Assembly: GCA_035610835.1 (NCBI GenBank)
Contig: CM069449.1
Coordinates: forward strand, 55,436,308 to 55,500,307
Source: Ophiura sarsii
Lineage: Eukaryota; Echinodermata; Ophiuroidea; Amphilepidida; Ophiuridae
Reading direction: 5' to 3'
Length of the DNA stretch: 64,000 nt
Each line of letters starts with the position of its first letter. The stretch's first letter is position 1. Under the pieces are notes generated by a model, which saw nothing but the letters and a program-made list of their open reading frames with translations, was not told where the DNA came from and searched no databases. Made by a program: the position numbers and the translations under genes. Below are positions 57,201 to 63,871 of this stretch, one piece after another.

Positions 57201-60200
57201 AATTTTTCAAAATATTACTATTTTCTGATTCAAATGAATAAGTTTGCTTGAATAGATTGCTTTTGAACTATTATCATAATAGAAACATTAGTCAAATTGA
57301 CATACCGTATTATCCCTATTAAGCGCCCAGGACCTTATAAGCGCCCACCCCCTTTTTCTCAGGTGACTTTAAAAATATATACTAATTAACCGCCCACCTA
57401 AAAAATAAGCTTACTTAAAAATTACTCACATCACACTAAATCTCGGACTACAAATTGCTTGAACATAAAGGGGAAATTATGGTTATTTTAACTTCAGACA
57501 TACTTGATATATTGTTTTGTGTTCCAAAAGTGAACTTAAACCATGTGGTAAGCCTTTAAACAGCAACAGAAACCATCCGAAATACGCACGTTTCGTGTTT
57601 GTTGTCTCATTCGTGGAGGCCGCCATCTTGAATTGCAAAACATCGTCTTTGGACGTAAAGGTTGCTGAATTTTGCAACCTTGATGGTCAACAACTTTGTA
57701 AATCAGTATACAAATAAGCGCCCACCCAAAATGACTTGGTTAACCGCCCTGGGCGCTTAATAGGGATAATACGGTACCAATTTTTATATTTCCATGAACT
57801 ACGGTTTGTCGGTAATATTTGTCAGCAAAAAAAAAAGAAGGCAAATCGACAGACCGACCCGACTTCACGATTTTTGACACTTGAGGGCAACACAACAATT
57901 TATATTTTTTCATTACTTCTAGTGATGTTGATATTCAATTTGGGGAAAGCAATACATGTATTGTGCATTATATTATAATGTAAAAACCATATCAATTATA
58001 TCTCCCTAGCGGTGTTTGTCTGAGAGGATCTGGCATTAAATGGGACCTGCGCAAGGTGCAGCCATATGATGCCTACGACAAAGTGGAATTCGACGTCCCC
58101 ATCGGCACAAACGGGGACACCTATGACAGGTTAGTTATGGTGCCCTCTATTGTTCTCTCGAAGTTAGTTCCCTTTTATTAGTCGGTTGTTTTATTGTGTT
58201 GTGTTGTGTTGTGTTGAATTAGTGGAGTTTTATTGAGAGGTTCTGGTATTAAGTGGGACCTGAGGGAGGTTCAGCTGTATGACTCGTACGACAAAGTTGA
58301 GTTTGACATCCCCATAGGCACAAACAGTGACACCTATGACAGGTAAGTGAGTGGTGAAGAAAACACAAGGTTCCAGTGTATTTAATAAAAGACACACCTT
58401 TTTCTCACACTTTTTCACACAACTTGAATGTTGTGACTAAATTGATGAAACACACTTCACTTGTCCTTATCTCACAAAATGAAATATATCTTTCACACAA
58501 AATCACTATTTTCTCACCAAACCTCGCCATTTTCAAGAAAAAACTCCATTATTTCCCCCAAAATAGTCAAAACTCACAAAAAATATTGCACAAGTCGGAG
58601 ACGAGTGCAATGTTGTTATAGCGAGTGCAATATATTCTTGTATCACCCGAAAATAAGACATTCAATATTATTATTATTATTTATATAAAGACTGTTTTGA
58701 TAATTAAGCCCGAACTGACCATCTCTGTGCATACAGGGTGAGTCAAAAAACATTGTGCACGATTTGAAACGGCCATTTGACCTTGATGCGTGCATTGAAC
58801 CATGAATTTATTTTTGTCAGTGTAAAGCGGTGTTAATCTAGTTTATCCTCCCAAAAAATGAAAGTAATCGACACAAGAATAAGCAAACTGTGGTAAGTTT
58901 TGTAAACTGACTGTGCTTTTCGCCATTCCTATGGGATTTACACAGTTAAGACATGAATATTACTACAGCATGATGGTATGGAGTGAGAGTGAGAAAGCAC
59001 CATCATCCTAAACAAAGGAGGATGTGGCATCCCATAAGTGCTCTGTAACAGGTGATGCTTGTATTCAGATTTGCCTTTTCATTTGGCTACTCAGTATCAG
59101 ACGATTAACTACTTATCCCAGAGTAAAAGAATGATTTTTCAGGAACATTTTAACAATTAACATGATTAATGTGAGTGATAATTAGTCCATGAGCCTGGAC
59201 CCACATTTGTGCTCATCGGTACCATATTGAGGGAGTAAGGCTAACTTGGATTTTTGGAAAGGTATTAACCTCTAATTTCAGAATATGGCTGATAGCAAAT
59301 TCAAAGCGGTAGCTTTATATATGAGTTTTCAGCCATTTTCAAAATGGCCGCCAAAATGCCAACATAAATCACACTCATAAACTTAAGATGAATTTTGGAA
59401 ACTCTGTTGGATATAAATAACACAGTCTTGTATGTATTAGACCACTAGACACTCATATCCAGAACTTTTGCTTTGTTAACACATCAAAATCCAAGATGGT
59501 CGCCAAAATGGCCGCCAAAAATGGTAAAATTCCATATATTGGCATATATAAACCAACACGTATGATCAGAGTATAGTTTTAACAATGGGATGTATGTGTT
59601 AGGCCTTTAAAAACTCATAACTCGTATTTTTGCATTGTTAACATACTTTAAAACCAAAATGGCCGCCAAATTGATGGCCAAAAATGAACAAAATTGGTCA
59701 AAATTCCATATAAATATCATAATATCAACCATAATGCATGATGAAAATGTAATTTTAATGATGGGATGTATGTATTGGACTACTAGTAACGCATATACAG
59801 TATTCTTGCTTTGTTAATATAGTACAAATCCAAAATGGCGGCCAAAATGAAAAAATGGTTCCCGAAGTGGCTGCACAAATTGTCAAATTCCATAAAATGG
59901 GATAATATCAACCTAAATGTATGATGAAAATATAGTTTTAATGATGGGATGTATGTATTAGACCACCAGTAACTCATAGCTAGTATTTTTGCTTTGTTAA
60001 CATACTTAAAAATCAAAAATGGCCCCCAAAATGACTGAACAAATTGTTGGAATTCCATGAAATGGGCTAATATCACCCAAAATGTATGATGAAAGTATAG
60101 TTTTAACATTGGGGTGTATGTATTAGACCACTAATAACTCATATCCACTATTATTTGCATTGTAATAACATACTTTAAATCCAAGATGGCCACCAATATG

Positions 60201-63200
60201 GCCGCTGTAAATGTAAAAATAGTCTATATACATGAGTGTATGATAATCCAAAATAGATATTGTGAGAGTGTATATTACATCAAATCCACCAAATAGTATG
60301 TTCTAAACTGGTAAGCTATTGCTTTTAGAAATAAGGCCCACATCTGTGACAATTTTGATTCCAATCACTTTCCAAAATGGCTGCCAGAATGGTTCAGTTG
60401 ATGTTAAATGACCTAAAACAATTGTTTTGTATTGTAAATGACCGGTACTATGTAATACCAATACCCCCAAATGTAATGGGACAGCATTCACTACACGTCT
60501 ATGATAAAGCCTAGTGCTAGTAGATCTAGTTTGAGTTTTCTAAAATATCCAAGATGGCTGTAAAAGGTTAAAATAGCTGAAAAACAGTGTTAGTGTATTG
60601 TTAGTATTACATTAGATATGACCACATTATTATATGTACAGCTTTAAGCCATCCAGTAAATGTGTTTGTATATGTGACAAGGATGATTGAATGGTACAGA
60701 CTCCATTTTGACAATGTCATGTTATTAAGGGAAGTGTCAACCCTATTATTTTGATGATCAACTTTTGCTTCTAAGTTTGAGAATATTGAATAAAAGTACA
60801 TAAAAGTATACATTTTTAGAAAGGAAATTTGATAAGGAAGCCGATGGTGATATCAATGTGATACCAAATAAACTAAATTTTGAGAAATGAACCAAAAAGC
60901 CATTTTTTTACCCCAAATTTTTCAGACAGCATAACTATAAAATAAAAAATGGTAATTTGTTCTAATATACGTTTTTGTAAACAAAACAATTTTTTCTTTT
61001 TCCAAAATAAAGCTTGGTTTTGTAAATATTCCTAAAAACATCGGAAAAGTGTAAAAGTCGTGTTTTTTTGCGTACATTTCGCTAGAAATGGATGCATATC
61101 TCGAGTTTAAAATCCATAATCGAAAAATTAAAAAAATGCCTCCTAGCGCTGAAAGTCCTCTACACAATGGTAATAAAAGCTTACCTGATAGTTTGATATA
61201 TTTTTAGTTATGTTGTCTGAAAATTCGTAAAATTCCTTCAAATTTGAACTTCTAGAAAACATCGATACAGTAAAAATATTGACATTTTCCACCATTTAAA
61301 GCTAACTGTTCACGGAACACACGGGCGTGTGACCTAAAAAGCGAGTATACTATTATGAACAATCATAATAAACTATCAGATTCAATTTATATTGTCACAA
61401 TGTGAAGAAATTGGAAGAAAACTTAAATTTAAATGATCGTAAGATTGGCCTTTGTTTACATTTTAGACATTGTTTTGCGCTCTTTTGTTTTTCGCGTCTA
61501 CGTCGCGGATATTAAGCGGCGCGTCTAGAATTACGCGCGGGAAGTTTCAGCGCGCGACGCAATGATCAAACAGCTGTCGCAGCATTTGAAAAGCGCGGAA
61601 CTCCGCTTAAATTCCCGCCAAATAACTATGCGCTTTTTCCTGACTCAAACTTACCAAAACAACAATTTAAAATCACCCAAAAGAACGGGAAATAATAGCT
61701 TCCGATTAGTAACTTATGATGGTAATGATAGAATACATATACAAGTATAAAATAATAGAGAAATATGAAATTCAATTTTTGAAACAAGTGCCGGGTTGAC
61801 ACTGCCCTTAAGATGGGAATTATAATGAACATTTCATTAAAATTACCTCCAAATGGCCAAAATAATTACCACGGGTGGCCACCAATTGATAAAAATATAT
61901 GACCAGAATGAAAAAATGGAGTCTATACCATTCAATCATACCTTGTCGCCTACAGATACGTTTACTTGGTGGATTAAAATCTATAGATATAATCTTTTGG
62001 TCATATCTAATGTAACACTAACAATAAAGCTAATACTGTTTTTCAGTTATTTTAACATTTTGCAGACATCTTGGATACTTAAAAATACTCAAACTAGATC
62101 TACAGCCCCTAAACTAGTATATGTTGAATGCTGTCTTATTAGATTTGGGGGTATTAGTATTACATAAAATGGTCATTTAAACAATTGTTTTAGGTCATTT
62201 AACATCAACTTAACCATTCTGGCAGCCATTTTGGAAAGTGATACAGAATCAAAATTGTAACAGAGGTGACCCTTATATCTAAAAGAAATAGCCTAGCAGT
62301 TTTAGAACATACTATTTGGTGAATGTGATGTAATATACACTCTTACAATGTCTATTGTGGATTATCATTCACTCATGTAGACTATTTTAACATTTACAGC
62401 GGCTGTTTTGGTGGCCATATTGGATTTAATGTACGTTATTACAATGCAAATATACTGGATATGAGTTACGAGTGGTCTAATAAATACATCCCGATGTTAA
62501 AACTATACTTTCTTCATACATTTTGGTTGATATTATACCATTTTATGGAATTTCGACAATTTGTTCAGTTATTTTGGGATCCATTTGGTGGCCATTTTGG
62601 ATTTTCAAGTATGCTAACAAAGCAAAAATACTAGATATGATATTTGCAGCCACTTCGGGAACCATTTTTGGGCCACTTTGGCAGCCATTTTGGATTTTGA
62701 ACTATGTTAACAAAGCATGAATACTGTATATGAGTTACTAGTGGTCTAACACATACATCCCATCGTTAAAAATATATTTTCATCATACATTTCGGTTGAT
62801 ATTATGCTATTTCATGGAATTCTTACCATTTTTACCATTTTTGGCCATTAATTCGGCGGCCATGTTGGTTTTAAAGTATGTTAACAAAGCAAAAATACTA
62901 GATATGAGTTTCTAAGGGTCTAACACATACATCCCATTGTTAAAGCTATACTCTGATCATACATGTTGGTTTATATATGCCAATATATGGAATTTTATCA
63001 TTTTTGGCTGCCATTTTGGATTTAGATGTGTTAACAAAGTAAAATATCCGGATATGAGTGTCTAGTGGTCTAATACATACATTACTGCGTTATTTACATT
63101 CACCAGAGTTTCCAATATTCATCATAAGTTTATTAGTGTGCTTTTTGTTTGCATTTTGGTGGCCATTTTGAAAATATGCTGATAACACACAGAAAGCTAC

Positions 63201-63871
63201 CGCTTTGAATTTGCTATCAACCATATTCTGGTTCCATGGATCCATACCAATACAAAAATCATTATTAGCCTTACTCCCTCGACATGGTACCGACCGACCC
63301 TACGGGCTCATGGACTAAATGACCATTAAGCAAAACCAATTTTCCTGTGTGTAAATCCCATAGGAATGGCAAAAAACGCGGTCAGTTTACAAAACTTGCC
63401 ACAGTTTGCGTATTCTTCTGTCGATTGCTTTGATTTTTTGGGAGGATAAACTAGATTAACACTGCTTTACACTGACATCAAAAAATTCATGGTTCAATGC
63501 ACGCATCAAGGTCAAATGGTCGTTTCAAATCGTGCACAATGTTTTTTGACTCACCCTGTATATACTCACGCGCACATTTTCTGCGCCGCACAAAAAATAA
63601 AAATATTGGACAGCAATATTTTTTCAATATTGGACGCAAATCCGGGAACTTCTTGCACAATATTCAATACGCACTTTTATTGTATCGTTTGGAAGGCCCA
63701 TATAAATCATAATATTATTTATTGTCTTTATTATATTGTAGATATCTTTGCCGAGTAGAAGAAATGAGACAGAGTGTTCGTATTGTAGAACAATGTCTTA
63801 ACATTATGCCTCCAGGAGAGATCAAGGTTGATGATTGCAAGATATGCCCTCCAAAGAGAGCAGAAATGAAG
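39135..63871 (+). CDS. NDUFS2: NDUFS2, complex I 49 kDa core subunit (split gene, 3' end outside window)
   Basis: This is the NADH:ubiquinone oxidoreductase core subunit S2 of the mitochondrial inner-membrane complex I. It lies in the peripheral arm at the junction with the membrane arm and forms much of the quinone-binding cavity. Joined exons read through in one frame for about 380 residues of a protein that is usually about 460 residues, so the C-terminus lies beyond position 64000. Visible family motifs include [64 protein letters not shown] and PPGEIKVDD. The second His of HPAAHG and the Tyr of RLDYV are 49 residues apart, the same spacing as the quinone-site His59/Tyr108 pair of the bovine subunit. 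Exon phases agree at every junction. Tandem duplication of one exon (58010 and 58223) implies alternative isoforms. Identity is near certain; the start codon is likely. Confidence 0.97.
39569..39667 (+). ncRNA. Long hairpin with hammerhead-like core
   Basis: A perfect stem of about 28 bp (aaatgtaataaatataagag continuing in gacctgac) encloses TTCGATAAAGATTC, loop, GAATCGAAACGTC. The order stem III, cleavage-site-like ACAT|T, core box, stem II GATTC/GAATC, GAAAC matches a hammerhead. However, the CUGAUGA box reads TCGATAA and one pair is A-C. It is likely a relic of a Penelope pLTR or a related ribozyme-bearing retroelement. Confidence 0.45.
40060..40270 (-). mobile_element. SINE-like element with conserved TTTAACGTGC core
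   Basis: The segment gatcccctactctttaggaa, tgacctttaacgtgctcgg, attgcacttccgatgcacgagacc resembles a deeply conserved core found in SINEs of many animals (a CCCTACTCTT ... TTTAACGTGC ... ACACGGGACC pattern). I recognise it from memory and cannot verify it here. Orientation and ends are uncertain. Confidence 0.4.
40984..41150 (+). repeat. Tandem repeat, 16-bp unit (aggttcacgattcaca)
   Basis: About nine to ten copies of aggttcacgattcaca with scattered substitutions and small indels towards the right end. Spacerless units rule out a CRISPR array. Confidence 0.9.
41222..44185 (-). pseudogene. LINE (non-LTR retrotransposon) ORF2, 5'-truncated, one frameshift
   Basis: On the minus strand the copy starts inside the apurinic endonuclease domain ([15 protein letters not shown] and [14 protein letters not shown], which contains the SDH catalytic motif), continues through a linker, and breaks by a one-base frameshift near 43375. 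A 742-codon frame (43472-41244) follows, with RT motif A ([14 protein letters not shown]), motif B ([15 protein letters not shown]), catalytic CADDVAILS and a C-terminal CxxC-H-C knuckle ([18 protein letters not shown]). The single frameshift in about 970 codons indicates a young copy. The 3' end carries (aaaaac)n at 41221-41240. It sits antisense in NDUFS2 intron 1. Confidence 0.92.
44444..44561 (+). repeat. Exact tandem duplication, 59-bp unit
   Basis: agcttaaatggaatctagcg with its neighbours, through ttatataccacgat, occurs twice with a 59-bp offset and one visible mismatch. Recent duplication. Confidence 0.9.
44790..45553. other. Intronic spacer, no feature seen
   Basis: AT-rich intron 1 sequence. 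A TTAGGCC-type end (complement of acttggcctta) stops at 44786, a third terminus of the GCGCATCCG subfamily. Confidence 0.4.
45554..45917. mobile_element. MITE, TTAA/AGGTAGATG family, copy C (complete)
   Basis: TTAA plus AGGTAGATGACCCGATCACA at the left; tgtgatcgggtcatctacct plus TTAA at the right. The terminal repeats are intact at both ends, making this the reference copy of the family. The body is nearly identical to 27962-28313. It lies in NDUFS2 intron 1. Confidence 0.9.
46069..46494. mobile_element. Foldback MITE next to NDUFS2 exon 2
   Basis: Inverted ends TGTGATGCGATCTGTGAAAA and ttttcacagatcgcatcaca, with inner gtcggatgtcgc / catgtggcg partners. It resembles the TGTGACGCGATCAA family at 11.4 and 18.4 kb in its first ten bases. 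The element stops about 37 bp before the exon 2 start. Confidence 0.8.
46532..46656 (+). CDS. NDUFS2: NDUFS2 exon 2
   Basis: Acceptor ttttag ends at 46531 and donor gtatgt starts at 46657. The exon encodes about 42 residues including [18 protein letters not shown] and ends in SKWELPPQE, matching the mature N-terminal segment of animal NDUFS2. Entry phase is 2 (AG plus C) and exit phase is 1. The acceptor lies only about 37 bp downstream of a foldback MITE (46069-46494), so the branch point sits in or next to the element or in the short T-rich strip between. Confidence 0.93.
47396..47634. mobile_element. MITE, GGCAAAAGGGTGCAG family, copy 2
   Basis: Inverted ends CTGTCGCGGCAAAAGGGTGC and gcatccttttgccgcgcg. 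The body is shared with 11164-11396. Lies in NDUFS2 intron 2. Confidence 0.8.
47647..48268. mobile_element. TA-flanked foldback, AAGTGCTCAACAAAAGAAAG ends
   Basis: Arms of about 212 bp (47647-47858 and 48058-48268) are inverted copies starting AAGTGCTCAACAAAAGAAAG, with TA at both borders. The spacer of about 200 bp is GC-richer and begins cacgggaggaaaatgtgtg. In NDUFS2 intron 2, about 90 bp upstream of exon 3. Confidence 0.85.
48357..48466 (+). CDS. NDUFS2: NDUFS2 exon 3 (HPAAHG quinone-site loop)
   Basis: Acceptor tcacag ends at 48356 and donor gtaaga starts at 48467. The exon encodes 37 residues including [20 protein letters not shown]. The His-containing loop HPAAHG is the invariant NDUFS2/NuoD/Nqo4 motif that reaches into the quinone cavity. 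Exit phase is 0, after Glu of SGE. It is well conserved, with no break. Confidence 0.97.
48701..49155. mobile_element. Foldback in NDUFS2 intron 3
   Basis: The left arm from 48701 (ggtatagtttgccccattcc, ttggttaacgagttatc, tttgcgtatggggt) pairs with the right arm ending at 49155 (gataactcgttaaccaaaca, gtggggcaaactatac). Arms are about 160 bp and the spacer about 135 bp. Confidence 0.8.
49390..49591 (+). CDS. NDUFS2: NDUFS2 exon 4 ([10 protein letters not shown] to RAQMIR)
   Basis: Acceptor atgcag ends at 49389 and donor gtaggt starts at 49592. The exon encodes 67 residues with [17 protein letters not shown] and [17 protein letters not shown]. The Tyr of RLDYV corresponds by spacing to the quinone head-group tyrosine. 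Exit phase is 1. This is the largest exon in the window and the most conserved. Confidence 0.97.
49592..50286 (+). other. NDUFS2 intron 4, no repeat recognised
   Basis: GT-AG intron of 695 bp between exons 4 and 5. I see no MITE or RNA gene in it. Confidence 0.7.
50287..50399 (+). CDS. NDUFS2: NDUFS2 exon 5 (FWLFEEREK)
   Basis: Acceptor tcacag ends at 50286 and donor gtatgg starts at 50400. The exon encodes 38 residues including [18 protein letters not shown] and [13 protein letters not shown]. Exit phase is 0. The protein matches animal NDUFS2 closely without gaps. Confidence 0.96.
50446..50557. mobile_element. Small foldback related to 54189-54339
   Basis: It carries gttcgttcaattattaatt at the right, shared with the 54.2-kb element, and a diverged inverted aacgaacac at the left. 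Inner gcgtgtg/cacacg-like phrases also correspond. Lies in intron 5. Confidence 0.5.
51263..51513. mobile_element. MITE, TTAA/AGGT family, copy D (inverted)
   Basis: The ends are TTAAAGGTAGATGTTCTGAT and atcggaacatacaccttta. The body is the inverted counterpart of 26043-26414 (aaaggtcatccttaaaattg, agttacataactccaatgg) with an internal deletion. In NDUFS2 intron 5. Confidence 0.75.
51686..51760 (+). CDS. NDUFS2: NDUFS2 exon 6 ([17 protein letters not shown])
   Basis: Acceptor ttcag ends at 51685 and donor gtaaga starts at 51761. It is a symmetric 75-bp exon (phase 0 to 0) encoding 25 residues, [18 protein letters not shown] then RPGGVYQ. It joins in frame to exon 7 (DLPLGLMDD), as in other animals. 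Confidence 0.95.
52087..52406. mobile_element. MITE, TTAGGCC superfamily, GTTGTCCTC subfamily
   Basis: The left end is TAAGGCCAACATTTTTTTTG with ttatgttgtcctccacagc; the right end is the inverted equivalent (gcggttgaggacaacataac, then gtgcctaa). In NDUFS2 intron 6. Confidence 0.75.
52640..52800. repeat. C run and G run facing each other
   Basis: A C run at about 52646-52660 and a G run at 52779-52797 lie either side of an AT-rich core in intron 6, similar to the pairs at 25.6-25.8 and 31.4-31.5 kb. Confidence 0.65.
52890..53073. mobile_element. MITE, TTAA/CACTTTCC family, copy 4
   Basis: The body (ttactgaaccaatactaggc, tatggtaaatgaaattcaat) matches the other copies. The right end tgcatggaaagtg is followed by TTAA (53074-53077). 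It ends about 35 bp before exon 7, inside the acceptor region of intron 6. Confidence 0.7.
53109..53186 (+). CDS. NDUFS2: NDUFS2 exon 7 ([13 protein letters not shown])
   Basis: Acceptor tcatag ends at 53108 and donor gtaagt starts at 53187. It is a symmetric 78-bp exon encoding 26 residues that end [10 protein letters not shown]. The last 24 bases of the exon, its donor and about 110 bp of intron form the first unit of a tandem array that runs to about 54065, so this exon end seeded a minisatellite. Confidence 0.95.
53163..54065 (+). repeat. Minisatellite seeded by the exon 7 end and splice donor
   Basis: Seven units of about 125-140 bp. The first unit starts inside exon 7 (ctcagaattgatgaactaga, then agaggtaagtcag); later units start near 53300, 53435, 53560, 53690, 53822 and 53960 and carry gatgaactgtaagagataag. 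In the copies the true donor gaggtaagt reads gagataagt, so GT is lost, while a new GTAAGA appears about 10 bases upstream. The array therefore derives from a functional exon/intron boundary. Confidence 0.88.
54189..54339. mobile_element. Short MITE with near-perfect 28-bp inverted ends
   Basis: CTATAGGTAAATTAATAATT at the left and AATTATTAATTTACCTATAG at the right, extended by gaacgaac / gttcgttc. It is 151 bp with a CpG-rich middle. Lies in NDUFS2 intron 7, downstream of the minisatellite. Confidence 0.85.
54433..54518 (+). CDS. NDUFS2: NDUFS2 exon 8 ([15 protein letters not shown])
   Basis: Acceptor ttgtag ends at 54432 and donor gttagt starts at 54519. The exon encodes 28 codons plus two bases: [16 protein letters not shown], then [12 protein letters not shown]. 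Exit phase is 2, completed to Ser by the first base of either exon 9a (C) or exon 9b (T). Confidence 0.95.
54519..57103 (+). other. NDUFS2 intron 8, first part
   Basis: Intronic sequence. 55450-56340 has recurring aaagggtgggggt phrases (about 55462, 55495, 55561, 56250, 56280 and 56315) bracketing an AT-rich core, possibly an element with diverged ends. No coding signal. Confidence 0.45.
57104..57915. mobile_element. MITE, TTAGGCC superfamily, GTTGCCCT subfamily, copy 3, interrupted
   Basis: It begins TTAGGCCAAAAAAGAATTGT, then gttgccct, and ends gagggcaacacaacaattta. Its body (inverted aaacattagtcaaattgac, caatttttatatt) is that of the 1.4- and 9.4-kb copies but is split by the TA-flanked element at 57305-57774. 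Confidence 0.75.
57305..57774. mobile_element. TA-flanked MITE nested in the 57.1-kb MITE
   Basis: Ends CCGTATTATCCCTATTAAGC and GCTTAATAGGGATAATACGG, flanked by TA on both sides (57303-57304 and 57775-57776). Inner aagcgcccacc / taaccgcc phrases recur. Comparison with the uninterrupted copies at 9.4 and 1.4 kb gives the empty site, supporting TA duplication. The 470-bp body is non-coding; the 57517-57717 frame over it has no domain I recognise. Confidence 0.88.
58010..58129 (+). CDS. NDUFS2: NDUFS2 exon 9a (canonical copy of duplicated exon)
   Basis: Acceptor tctccctag ends at 58009 and donor gttagt starts at 58130. The exon is exactly 120 bp, phase 2 to 2, and encodes [20 protein letters not shown], followed by [20 protein letters not shown]. 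The LRKVQPYD stretch is close to the vertebrate sequence LRKTQPYD, so I treat 9a as the ancestral-like version. It joins in frame to exon 8 and to exon 10. A second version lies 93 bp downstream. Confidence 0.95.
58130..58222 (+). promoter_or_regulatory. Short intron between exons 9a and 9b with UG-rich acceptor tract
   Basis: A 93-bp intron with donor gttagt and a tract of repeated gtgtt (58193-58215) before aattag. The short length could limit simultaneous use of the 9a donor and 9b acceptor if the branch point lies mid-intron, a known cause of mutually exclusive splicing. UG-rich sequences near acceptors bind CELF-type regulators in animals. Both statements are inference. Confidence 0.5.
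58223..58342 (+). CDS. NDUFS2: NDUFS2 exon 9b (alternative, probably mutually exclusive exon)
   Basis: This is a second 120-bp exon with the same phases, acceptor aattag (ends 58222) and a strong donor gtaagtgag (58343). It encodes [20 protein letters not shown], followed by [20 protein letters not shown]. Compared with 9a, 34 of 40 residues are identical; the changes are Cys to Leu, Lys to Glu, Pro to Leu, Ala to Ser, Val to Ile and Gly to Ser. About thirteen codons differ silently, so the copy has been under protein-level constraint and is not a fresh or dead duplicate. Its acceptor tract is UG-rich (repeated gtgtt), a possible CELF-type regulatory site. Inclusion of both exons stays in frame but would insert 40 residues into the core fold, which makes exclusive use more likely. 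Confidence 0.85.
58734..63558. mobile_element. Giant foldback element (4.8 kb), TA-flanked, CAGGGTGAGTCA ends
   Basis: The left end CAGGGTGAGTCAAAAAACAT and its exact inverted copy at the right are flanked by TA (58732-58733 and 63559-63560). Arms of about 2.0 kb (58734-60750) and 1.8 kb (61793-63558) pair along their length. Within each arm a unit of about 175 bp is tandemly repeated (gatgggatgtatgtattaga, tttgctttgttaacatac, aaaatggccgccaaa). The central kilobase (60751-61792) is not symmetric. No transposase frame. TA target and CAGGG ends suggest mariner-type mobilisation. Occupies NDUFS2 intron 10, ending 184 bp before exon 10. Confidence 0.85.
60751..61792. other. Asymmetric centre of the giant foldback
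   Basis: AT-rich with a CpG-rich patch at 61490-61620 (cgcgtctacgtcgcggatat). No protein or RNA gene recognised. It may be captured sequence or the remains of the original transposon interior. Confidence 0.5.
63742..63871 (+). CDS. NDUFS2: NDUFS2 exon 10 ([14 protein letters not shown])
   Basis: Acceptor attgtag ends at 63741 and donor gtaagc starts at 63872. The exon encodes 44 residues, [20 protein letters not shown], then [20 protein letters not shown] and EMK. Exit phase is 0; the C-terminal exons are beyond the window. It is separated from exon 9b by a 5.4-kb intron that is almost wholly filled by a palindromic element ending 184 bp upstream. Confidence 0.96.

Noticed and set aside
57517..57717. 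66-codon frame
   Set aside because: Lies inside the TA-flanked MITE (57305-57774); no similarity to a known protein.
59783..60109. 108-codon minus-strand frame with repeated [14 protein letters not shown] phrases
   Set aside because: It is a translation of the 175-bp tandem unit inside the giant foldback element.
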